Origin: Heracleum sosnowskyi
Lineage: Eukaryota > Streptophyta > Magnoliopsida > Apiales > Apiaceae
Direction of reading: 5' to 3'
Length of the DNA stretch: 64,000 bases
NCBI GenBank assembly: GCA_030848705.1
Contig: CM061237.1
Coordinates: 86,175,910-86,239,909, forward strand
A model generated the notes under the pieces. The model did not search any database, was not told where the DNA came from, and saw only the letters and a list, made by a program, of their open reading frames with translations. The stretch's first letter is position 1; each line of letters starts with the position of its first letter. Below are positions 56,230-64,000 of the stretch, piece by piece. A program made the translations under genes and the position numbers.

Positions 56230-59200
56230 TTAAACATAATAAACTTTCAAGTTTGCAGCATGCCAAGTTCTAGGCACTTCAACCCCTTCCAGAGTTTCCA
56301 GCTTATATGAGCCTCGTCCATAAACATTTTTAACCCGATAGGGTCCTTCCCAGTTTGGGGCCAACTTTCCCTTTTGTCCAACTCCAGATGCTTCAATCTT
56401 TCTGAGTACCAAGTCACCTTGACGAAAGAATCTTTCTTTAACCCTTAGGTTATAGTAGAAAGATGCTCGTTTCTGATGTTCAACCATCTTGGCATTCGCC
56501 TCATCTCTAACTTCGTCAATTAGATCTAAAGCTAACCTCAAACCTTCTTCGTTTGCCTCTGGTTCATATGCTTCAACTCTAGGAGATGCATGAGTGATTT
56601 CTACAGGAACCACTGCTTCTGCTCCATATGCTAACAGGAATGGGGTTGCCCCAGTAGTGACTTTGCAAGTAGTACGATACGCCCATAGAATGGGGAGCAA
56701 TTCATCTACCCAAGTATTTCTGGAGCGTTCAACCCTTTTCTTCAGTCCATCTAGGATTATCCGATTTGCAACCTCGGCTTGCCCATTTGCTTGAGGATGG
56801 GCAACAGAAGTGAAGCGCAACTTAATATCATTTTCATCGCAATATTTCTTGAACTCATCATTGTTGAACTGAGTTCCATTATCCGTTACAAGGACTCGTG
56901 GAATTCCATACCTGCATATCACACTTTCCCAAAAGAATTGCATCACTTGCTTGGTGGTTATCTTGGCTAATGGCTTAGCCTCAATCCACTTAGTGAAGTA
57001 GTCAATCGCAACTATCAAGAATTTTCTTTGAGCACTTGCCATTGGAAATGGCCCAAGTATATCCATTCCCCACATAGCGAAAGGGATAGGAGAGTTAATG
57101 GACGTCATCATCTCAGGTGGTTGTCTAACCACGGGTGCATGTTTCTGGCATCGTTCACATTTTCTCACATAGCTCTTAGCATCAGCAAGCATGCTTGGCC
57201 AATAGAAGCCTAGACGGGTGACTTTATGTGCAAGAGCTCTGCCCCCCAAGTGTTGCCCACAGATGCCTTCATGTACTTCTTTTAGGGCCAACTCCGCCTC
57301 TTGGGGTCTCAAACACTTCAGATAAGGAATGATGAAAGATTTTTTGTATAGGATTCCCTCAATTAGGGCATACCTTAATGCCCTGACGTACAGCTTTCGT
57401 GCTTCTGAAGTGTCTTCGGGCAGCCACCCAGTTTCCAAATGTGCTTTGATGGGATCTATCCAACAGCTGGTAATACCAATGGGTGCTACCAACTTTCCGT
57501 TGATGCTCGGGGTCTTCAAGACCTGAAAGTATACACTCCCTGCATAATTTTCAATTTCAGATGAGGCAAACTTGGACAAGGCATCAGCCTTTACGTTTTC
57601 CTCCCTCGGAACATGCTCCACATAACATTCATCAAACTGAGTCATGATGGCCTTAACAAGTTTCAAGTACTTGGCCATGACTTCATCTCTTGCTTCAAAC
57701 TCCCCATTTACTTGAGAAACCACCAGCCTTGAATCTCCACATACTTTCAGAGTTTTGACCCTCAGGGCTCCAGCCAGCCCTAAGCCAGCAATCAAAGCTT
57801 CATACTCCGCCTCATTGTTTGTCGTTGGGAAGTCAAGTTTTAGTGCATACTCTATTATGAATCCATCGGGACTTTGTAGCACTAAACCAGCTCCACTCGA
57901 TTTTGTTTTTGATGCTCCATCAAAATAGAGCACCCAGCATTCTTTGGATACCATGTCCTTATCTTTGCTATCTTCCACCAATACTTCCTGCCCCCCGACT
58001 TCTTGGTTGTCAATGGTACATTCAACCATGAAGTCAGCGAGTGCCTGAGCTTTTATGGCCGTTCGAGGCTTATACTTGATGTCGAATTCGCCCAATTCAA
58101 TAGCCCATTTGATCAGCCTTCCACTAACTTGAGGATTATGCAAGATGTTTCTCAGAGGTTGATCAGTCATGACCTCAATCTTGTGGGCCTGAAAGTAGGG
58201 ACGCAGTTTTCTCGAAGCCATTATCAAGGCTAAGGCAAACTTTTCAATCACTGAGTAGTTTATTTCTGCCCCATGCAAAATCTTACTCACATAATAGATG
58301 GGTTTCTGAACCTTCAGTTCTTCCTTTACCAAAACAGCTCCCAGGGCAATGTCGGAGACCGCCAAGTATAGATAGAGAATTTCTCCTGACTTGGGTTTTG
58401 CCAACAGTGGCGCTTCAGCCATGTATTTCTTCAAGGCCTCAAAGGCTTCTTGACTTTCAGATGTCCACTCGAAATTTTTCACATTTTTGAGTGCTTTAAA
58501 GAAAGGTAAGCACTTTTCTCCTGACTTGGAGATGAACCTTCCCAATGCTGCAACTCTTCCTGTCAATTTCTGTACATCCTTAACGGACTTGGGTGGTTCC
58601 ATGTCTAGGATGGCCTTGATCTTGTCAGGGTTAGCTTCGATTCCTCTTTTGGAGACCATCAGGCCTAAAAACTTCCCTGAGCCTACTCCGAAGGCACACT
58701 TAGCTGGATTTAACATCATTTTGTGGTGCCTCAGCACTTCAAACGCTTCCTTGAGATGTTTTATATGGTCTGCCTTATCGAGGCTCTTGACTAGCATGTC
58801 ATCCACATAAACTTCCATTGTTTTGCCAATCAGTGGTTCAAAAATCTTGTTTACCAACCTTTGGTATGTTGCCCCTGCATTCTTAAGTCCAAAAGCCATG
58901 ACTAAATAACAGAAAACACCAAAGTCGGTTATAAATGATACCTTGGGAATGTCGTCCTTGTGCATTTTGATTTGGTTGTACCCACTGAAACCATCCATGA
59001 AACTTAACATCTCGTGCCCAGCAGTGGCATCTATCAACGCATCAATCCTCGGTAAGGGAAAGCAATCCTTAGGACATGCATCGTTCAAGTCTGTGAAGTC
59101 CACACACATTCTCCACTTTCCATTAGCCTTCTTGACCATCACGGGGTTTGCCAGCCATTCAGGGAACTGAATCTCTTTAATGAAGCCTGCTTCCAAAAGT

Positions 59201-61902
59201 TTTTCTACCTCCTGCTTAATGGATTCTTGTCTTTCTGGGGCAAAATTTCTTTTCTTTTGTTTTACTGTCTTCCTTTCAGGATCCACATTTAACTTGTGGG
59301 TTATCAATTGGGGATCAATCCCTGGCATATCGGCTGCTGTCCAAGCAAATACATCACTATTTTCTTGAAGAAAGGATGTCAACTTGCTTTTCATAGAATC
59401 AGGTAGTAGAGCTCCAATATAAGTGACTTTGTCTGGTTCTCCTAGAATGAGGGGAATGGGAACAAGATCCTCAGCTGGCTTTCCTCTCCTTTCTTCCTCG
59501 TTTCTAACATCCATGTCTTCAATTGGGAGAACCTGCCCCCCGACTCCGTCTGGCCTTAACGCGGCTACATAACAGCTCCTGGCTGTCTTTTGATCACCTC
59601 TTTCTTCTCCTACACCATTCCTGGTTGGGAACTTAATTTTTAGGTGGTAAGTTGAGGCCACAGCCTTAAAAGCGTGAAGGCCAGTCCTTCCAAGGATGGC
59701 GTTGTAGGTCAAAGATGCCTTAATTACCACAAAATTCAACATTTGAGTTACCTCCTTTGGCTCCTTACCAATGGTTACAAGCAACAGAATTGTGCCTTCT
59801 ACTTTAGACTCCACTCCATTGAACCCGTAAATGGGCATGTTAGTTGGGGTTAGTTGAGAATCATTATATCCCATTTTCAAGAAGGTGTCATGAAAAAGGA
59901 CATCAACAGAGGCCCCATTGTCTATCAAGACTCGCTTTACCTCATTATTTCCAATCACTGGGGCTATCACCAGAGGATCATCATGGGGGAACTTCACCCC
60001 TTCCAGATCAGAATCATCAAACCCAATTGTTACCTCGGTTTTTGCACGCTTGGGTGCTTCTCCAACAATATGCATTACTTCTCGGGCATAAGCCTTCCGA
60101 GAGTTTCTTGTAGTTCCAGCTGCGGTTGGTCCTCCTGAGATCATATTGATCACTGGTCCTCGGGTTGGCGGGTTACGACCTTGATCTCGGTCATCCCTTC
60201 GATCATAGTCCCTCCTAGGGAGGTTCCTGTCTTCATCTTTGGTGAATTTATTCAACTTCCCCTTCCGAATCAGAAACTCGATCTCATCCTTGAGTTGTCT
60301 GCAGTCATCAGTATCATGTCCTGAATCTTTATGGTACCTACAGTACTTGTTTTTATCTCTCTTTTCTGGATCTCCCCTTAGTGGCTTCGGCCATCGGAAG
60401 TCCCTATCCTTCTCAATATCATAAAGAATTTGACTCCTTGGGGCATTCAATCTTGCATATTCAGTAAACTTTGCGCTTGGAACGCTCTTCCTTGGAGCAG
60501 AATCAGAGTCTCTAGTCGTACGAGGATATTTGTCCTTGACATCATACTCTTGTTCCGCTTTTCGCTTCTTCCACCCACCATTATTTCCACTTCCTGCTGC
60601 GAGGGTGTCAGTTTTCTTCATGCTCTCTTCAGCTTTTATGTACTTTCCCACCCTTTGTTGGAGCTCAGCCATGCTCTCGGGGGGGTGTTTGGCCAATGAC
60701 ATCTTAAAAAAGACATCCGTGGTTCCTTGTTGAAGAGCTATCATAGCTACCTTATTGTCTAGATCAGGTATATTCAATGTCTCCTTGGTGAAGCGCTTGA
60801 GATAATCTCTCAACGTCTCATTCTTTCCTTGAGTTAAGTTCATGAGTGAAGCAGAGCTTTTTTCATGTACCCTTCCACTAATGAACTGACTGATGAAGGC
60901 CGTGCTCAACTCTCTGAAACAACTGATAGAGTTGGGTGGCAAGCGGCTATACCATCTTTGGGCCATGCCAGCCAAGGTTTGTGGAAACGCCCTACATTTA
61001 AGAGCATCAGTGACTGGCTGCAGCAACAGTGCATTCAAAAAAGTTCTCACATGGGTTGCGGGATCGCCCGTTCCATCATATGCCTTGATAGTGGGCATCT
61101 TGAATTTCCTTGATACATGAGCGTCCATTACCTCTTCAGTAAAAGGTGGAATAGGATCGTCTGGATCACCCAGCTGTGTTAAAACACGGGGGTCTGACCT
61201 GGGAATCTCCGTCCTTCTAGCTCCTTCCTGCCTTCTTGAAGGTGTTCCTAAATCAATTAAGGGGATTTCCCCTGTCCCTTGATTTGAAGGCTGAGTCTGC
61301 TTCCTTTGTTGCTCCATCTCCATGCTTCTTTTTAATTTCTGGATCTCGGCCTCATGAGCCTTTATCCTATCCATGGCAGTCATAGGTGCCCCTCCAGTTG
61401 CCCCCCGAGTCCTCCTTCCAAGGGGCTCTTTGCTAGCTCTTCTTCTTCTGGGTGCTCGATCTTGTCCTTCATCAGACGAGTTGTCTTCAGAGTAGGGCCC
61501 AGAATAATCCAAGTATCTTCCTTCAGGGATGGGTCCCAATCCTCGAATGTATGGTCCCTGATTTGCATGGCCACTCCCTCCGGTTTCAGGGGGATAGTTG
61601 GGCAATCCGTAAGCCGGATTTGTGCTCACAGGAAGCACAGTAGTGGAGATCTGTGCTCCATGGGGAAGGTTATAGTCGAGGGGTGAGACAACCATTTGAA
61701 GAGGGTTCGTCTCATTCTGAGGTATGGAAGTTTGGGGATTCATCCCTTGTGGCTGTGAAACCATCTCCGTGGTGAGTGGTGTCGTCCCTGCTGGTTGAGA
61801 AACCACCTCTGTAGTGAGGGGTAACGATCCTAGTTCCGTGGTGATTGGAGTAGTGGTGGTGACAGTTGATTCAGTAGCGGTTGTTCTTCGTGTTCTAGCC
61901 AT
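56230..61902 (-). CDS. gag-pol: Tat-lineage gag-pol polyprotein, 1890 aa
   Basis: I take the ATG at 61902 (MARTRRTT), about 35 nt after the LTR; the frame is open slightly further upstream without an ATG. Capsid-type gag lies at about 265-430 (GDPATHVRTFLNALLL, YLKRFTKETLN). A CCHC-like YCRYHKDSGHDTDDC is at ~519. Protease LIDNGASVDVLF is at ~655. Reverse transcriptase has YVDDMLVKS near 1031. A first RNase H (TDQPLRNILHNP) is followed by a second (LYFDGASKTKSSGAG at ~1325), the dual RNase H typical of Tat elements. Integrase has CERCQKH (~1579), GMDILGPF (~1611), TDNGTQF (~1673) and NGQAEVANR (~1706). No stop or frameshift: probably functional. No chromodomain is seen. Confidence 0.93.
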   Translation of the reverse strand: MARTRRTTATESTVTTTTPITTELGSLPLTTEVVSQPAGTTPLTTEMVSQPQGMNPQTSIPQNETNPLQMVVSPLDYNLPHGAQISTTVLPVSTNPAYGLPNYPPETGGSGHANQGPYIRGLGPIPEGRYLDYSGPYSEDNSSDEGQDRAPRRRRASKEPLGRRTRGATGGAPMTAMDRIKAHEAEIQKLKRSMEMEQQRKQTQPSNQGTGEIPLIDLGTPSRRQEGARRTEIPRSDPRVLTQLGDPDDPIPPFTEEVMDAHVSRKFKMPTIKAYDGTGDPATHVRTFLNALLLQPVTDALKCRAFPQTLAGMAQRWYSRLPPNSISCFRELSTAFISQFISGRVHEKSSASLMNLTQGKNETLRDYLKRFTKETLNIPDLDNKVAMIALQQGTTDVFFKMSLAKHPPESMAELQQRVGKYIKAEESMKKTDTLAAGSGNNGGWKKRKAEQEYDVKDKYPRTTRDSDSAPRKSVPSAKFTEYARLNAPRSQILYDIEKDRDFRWPKPLRGDPEKRDKNKYCRYHKDSGHDTDDCRQLKDEIEFLIRKGKLNKFTKDEDRNLPRRDYDRRDDRDQGRNPPTRGPVINMISGGPTAAGTTRNSRKAYAREVMHIVGEAPKRAKTEVTIGFDDSDLEGVKFPHDDPLVIAPVIGNNEVKRVLIDNGASVDVLFHDTFLKMGYNDSQLTPTNMPIYGFNGVESKVEGTILLLVTIGKEPKEVTQMLNFVVIKASLTYNAILGRTGLHAFKAVASTYHLKIKFPTRNGVGEERGDQKTARSCYVAALRPDGVGGQVLPIEDMDVRNEEERRGKPAEDLVPIPLILGEPDKVTYIGALLPDSMKSKLTSFLQENSDVFAWTAADMPGIDPQLITHKLNVDPERKTVKQKKRNFAPERQESIKQEVEKLLEAGFIKEIQFPEWLANPVMVKKANGKWRMCVDFTDLNDACPKDCFPLPRIDALIDATAGHEMLSFMDGFSGYNQIKMHKDDIPKVSFITDFGVFCYLVMAFGLKNAGATYQRLVNKIFEPLIGKTMEVYVDDMLVKSLDKADHIKHLKEAFEVLRHHKMMLNPAKCAFGVGSGKFLGLMVSKRGIEANPDKIKAILDMEPPKSVKDVQKLTGRVAALGRFISKSGEKCLPFFKALKNVKNFEWTSESQEAFEALKKYMAEAPLLAKPKSGEILYLYLAVSDIALGAVLVKEELKVQKPIYYVSKILHGAEINYSVIEKFALALIMASRKLRPYFQAHKIEVMTDQPLRNILHNPQVSGRLIKWAIELGEFDIKYKPRTAIKAQALADFMVECTIDNQEVGGQEVLVEDSKDKDMVSKECWVLYFDGASKTKSSGAGLVLQSPDGFIIEYALKLDFPTTNNEAEYEALIAGLGLAGALRVKTLKVCGDSRLVVSQVNGEFEARDEVMAKYLKLVKAIMTQFDECYVEHVPREENVKADALSKFASSEIENYAGSVYFQVLKTPSINGKLVAPIGITSCWIDPIKAHLETGWLPEDTSEARKLYVRALRYALIEGILYKKSFIIPYLKCLRPQEAELALKEVHEGICGQHLGGRALAHKVTRLGFYWPSMLADAKSYVRKCERCQKHAPVVRQPPEMMTSINSPIPFAMWGMDILGPFPMASAQRKFLIVAIDYFTKWIEAKPLAKITTKQVMQFFWESVICRYGIPRVLVTDNGTQFNNDEFKKYCDENDIKLRFTSVAHPQANGQAEVANRIILDGLKKRVERSRNTWVDELLPILWAYRTTCKVTTGATPFLLAYGAEAVVPVEITHASPRVEAYEPEANEEGLRLALDLIDEVRDEANAKMVEHQKRASFYYNLRVKERFFRQGDLVLRKIEASGVGQKGKLAPNWEGPYRVKNVYGRGSYKLETLEGVEVPRTWHAANLKVYYV

Positions 61903-61917
61903 GGTTGATGTAAGGAT

Positions 61918-61935
61918 TCCCACAGACGGCGCCAA
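61918..61935 (-). other. Primer binding site of the Tat element
   Basis: On the minus strand TGGCGCCGTCTGTGGGAA starts two bases after the LTR end. TGGCGCC matches the 3' end of the Asp/Arg-type tRNAs used by Tat and Athila elements; I cannot decide which tRNA. Confidence 0.75.
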
Positions 61936-61936
61936 A

Positions 61937-62447
61937 TGTTATGGAATAAAAAGTAGATTTAGATGTTGACGGCTGTATTCAATGAATGATGGTGGACAAT
62001 CGTGTCTTTATGGCTGCTCTCGTGGTTCGTGACTAAACAGGTCCTCACAAGATGCCTACGTATCTCAATCCGTAATTGAGAATCAAGCCAAGTAAAAACG
62101 TAGTTCTAGAATGAAGGACGAGGGTCCTTATATAGGCGTCAGGAGCCTTGTATTTAGAGTAGAAGAAGGTGACTTGGAAGCCAAGTAGCCTTCTTAGATC
62201 AGGATTGTGAATCCTATTTCGTGGGAGGCTGACTCCTAGTTGATTTGTGTATCTTGATTGCTGATTCTCGAAGAGTTTAATATGTGTTGGACTCATTTAA
62301 TGAGCTGTACATTTTCCCTATTTATTAATTACGAAATTAATAAATAATTAGGGTTTCGGGCCTTTTATCGGGCCTAATTCTTGGACCAAACTAGGTCTAA
62401 TTAATATATCATTAATTATCTCTAGGGTTATATTTCAGCCCATATCA
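61937..62447 (-). mobile_element. 5' LTR of the Tat element
   Basis: 511 bp with the TATA complement CCTTATATAGG at 62126-62136. It looks identical to 51894-52404 and is followed by atatt. Confidence 0.95.
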
Positions 62448-62457
62448 ATATTATAAT

Positions 62458-63003
62458 TGTTGTGGAATAAAAACTAGGTTATCGAATTGCGGCTAGGGTT
62501 TGTATGTAATTAATGCTAGGGTTGATGATGAGCTTCGAGCTTTAATGGCTGTTTCCGTGTTCGAGACTAATCGGTCCTCACAGAGTGCCTACGTATCTCG
62601 TTATTGAGAATCAAGCCAAAACGTAGTTCTAGGATGAAGGACGAGGGTCCTTATATAGGCGTCTGGGGCCTCGTAATTATGGTAGGTTAAGGAGACTTTT
62701 GCTGATAAGTCTCACTATTGATAACTGATAAGGAGTGTATTACTTGGCAGGCAAGTATTACCCTTATCTGATAAGCGATGTGACTCATCATTGTATTTGA
62801 TTGGGATTCTGGATCCTTCTATGAAGATATTTACTGTATTTGAGACTCATTTAATGAGCTGTGTATTTCTCCTATTTATTAATTACGAAAATAATAAATA
62901 ATTAGGGTTTTGGGCCTTTTATCGGGCCTAACGTTTTGACCATGTTGGATCTAATTAATGCCATATTAAATGTGTTTTTAGGGCTTACTTTTAGCCCATA
63001 TCA
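62458..63003 (-). mobile_element. 3' LTR of a second, related Tat element
   Basis: 546 bp with the same terminal sequences (TGTTGTGGAATAAAAAC; CCCATATCA) and the same TATA block (62649-62659) as the neighbouring LTRs but clearly diverged in the middle. A G-run polypurine tract complement follows at 63004-63016. The element continues past the window end; its target duplication cannot be checked. Confidence 0.85.
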
Positions 63004-63604
63004 TTTGCCCCCCAACTTCTAGGAAAGCTGATCAGACTTTCCTTGAAGTTATAACGGCCTTTCTCAAGACTTGGGTCAGGGTTTATCTTGGTACACTAGT
63101 GTTTCACGAGTATCGTCTTTTTTGTAAAGCGTGGAGCGACCGACGCATTTTACGACGAATGTTAAATGATGCTAAACGGCACTAAGTAGCCTTAAACGAC
63201 GCTTAAACAATGTTAAGCGACGCTAAACGGCAATAATCAGCGCTAAACGGTGCTAAACGGCACTAAACGGCACTAAACGGTGCTATCGGAGATAAATGAA
63301 ATAAGAAAAATACAAAATAAAAAATCGCAGACTTGACTCGATCATCGTCACGGGTCAGCTGAGCAAAAACCCGTACCGACCGTCGACCTGGGTCGGCCGG
63401 GACGCCCGCTGAAGAGCCGGTCGGCTGGAGGCTCGGTCGGCCGGGGCGTACCCGTACCGACGGCAGGTTCCAGTCGGCTGGAGCATGCCCGGGGGACCGG
63501 TCGGCCGGGAACTCGGTCGGGGCGCTGAAAAGCCGTACCGATCGTCGACTTGGGTCGGCCGGGGTGCTGGCGAAAGGGCCGGTCGGCTGGGAACCCAGTC
63601 GGCT

Positions 63605-63650
<46 letters not shown>

Positions 63651-64000
63651 AGACGGATTCTGAAAACCCGGACCGTCCGTCGACCCGGGTCGGCCGGGAC
63701 GCCCGCGGAAGAGCCGGTCGGCTGGGACTTCGGTCGGCTGTGGCGAACCCGCACCGACGGATGGTTCCGGTCGGCCGGGGCGTGTTCCAGGAGACCGGTC
63801 GGCTGGGACTTCGGTCGGCTGGTATATAAATTTTTTTTTTTTTTTTTTTTTTGGGAAAATAGGAGCTAAAAACCCGCATCGGTGACCAATCTTGGTTGGC
63901 CGAAACGTCCCCAGTGGGGCGGTCGGTTGGATGTTCGGTCGGCTGAAGCCATACCGATATCGACCATCGATATGTGGTCCTTGGCATCAATGTTGGCCAT
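63004..64000 (-). repeat. GC-rich repeat-laden 3' untranslated region of the second Tat element
   Basis: First (63130-63295) come short repeats of the type CTAAACGGCA. Then a GC-rich unit built on GGGTCGGCCGGGACGCCCG and GCCGGTCGGCTGG recurs at about 63368, 63529, 63661 and 63868. T-runs of about 42 (63608-63649) and 24 (from about 63829) are interspersed. The last unit is decayed. No coding region is credible; the long frames with lysine or phenylalanine runs are artefacts of the homopolymers. Confidence 0.75.

Larger units (their letters stand above)
51894..62447 (-). mobile_element. Complete Ty3/gypsy Tat-lineage retrotransposon with an antisense gene
   Basis: LTRs of 511 bp lie at 61937-62447 (5' on the minus strand) and 51894-52404 (3'). 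They begin TGATATGGGC and end CATAACA on the minus strand. They look identical and are flanked by atatt (51889-51893 and 62448-62452). The element has a PBS, one long gag-pol frame with two RNase H domains, a repeat-rich 3' region, a polypurine tract, and an intron-containing gene on the opposite strand between pol and the 3' LTR. The dual RNase H and 3' tandem repeats point to the Tat lineage (Ogre/Retand relatives). Total length 10,554 bp. Confidence 0.95.

Noticed and set aside
63360..63800. GC-rich block as bacterial contamination or rDNA
   Set aside because: It is flanked by and continuous with a plant Tat LTR and polypurine tract, is internally repetitive, and matches no rRNA feature I can recognise.
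63263..63990. Long frames rich in Lys, Arg, Pro or Phe
   Set aside because: They are produced by GC-rich tandem repeats and T-runs in the 3' region of a Tat element. No start context or known domain.

Overview
This is a plant nuclear genome window, almost certainly from a large-genome eudicot. It is AT-rich, and nearly everything recognisable is a plant LTR retrotransposon, a solo LTR, a MITE or a relic, with GT-AG introns and plant-type promoter motifs. I see no intact host gene, no tRNA or rRNA gene and no bacterial feature. Apiaceae is possible but cannot be proven from the sequence alone.

Layout. 1-664 is the 3' end of a Copia LTR. 711-2706 is a head-to-tail array of a roughly 0.95 kb AT-rich repeat, with a diverged inverted copy at 51041-51756. 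4648-5032 is a Tourist-like MITE with TTA target duplications. 5805-10589 is a solo LTR (A, plus strand) into which a relative (B, minus strand, 5912-8830) inserted; B itself carries a poly(A) retroinsertion (6312-7189). 11147-14028 is a truncated Sirevirus-like Copia element. 14742-15126 is the 5' end of a broken host gene with two DLNxxP motifs, cut off by the next element.

15193-48837 is a four-layer nest. The outer layer is a decayed Ty3/gypsy chromovirus (Tekay/Del-like) with LTRs of about 4.9 kb. Its 3' LTR was hit by a Copia element (23355-45700) with nearly identical LTRs but a decayed gag-pol. That element holds a solo LTR (28657-29714), and its 3' LTR was hit by an intact Sirevirus (31880-44610; 546-bp LTRs with one difference). 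The Sirevirus encodes gag, pol, a 1162-aa third ORF and a 132-aa antisense ORF placed head to head with the third ORF. Exact target duplications and uninterrupted paralogous copies inside the same window prove each of these joins except the outer right end.

51894-62447 is a complete Ty3/gypsy Tat-lineage element on the minus strand. It has 511-bp LTRs that look identical and a 1890-aa gag-pol with two RNase H domains. The most interesting feature of the window lies between its pol and its 3' LTR: a gene on the opposite strand (CDS 54052-55918) with its own TATA box, six TGGGCC motifs, a leader of five stem-loops and two short introns. The predicted protein is 569 aa, resembles the 'putative gypsy type transposon' family, and ends in an acidic tail. 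62458-64000 is the 3' LTR and GC-rich repeat-laden 3' UTR of a related Tat element that runs off the window.

The two intact elements are probably autonomous. The decayed Copia and gypsy elements look like families copied in trans. Both intact elements carry an extra antisense reading frame outside gag-pol.
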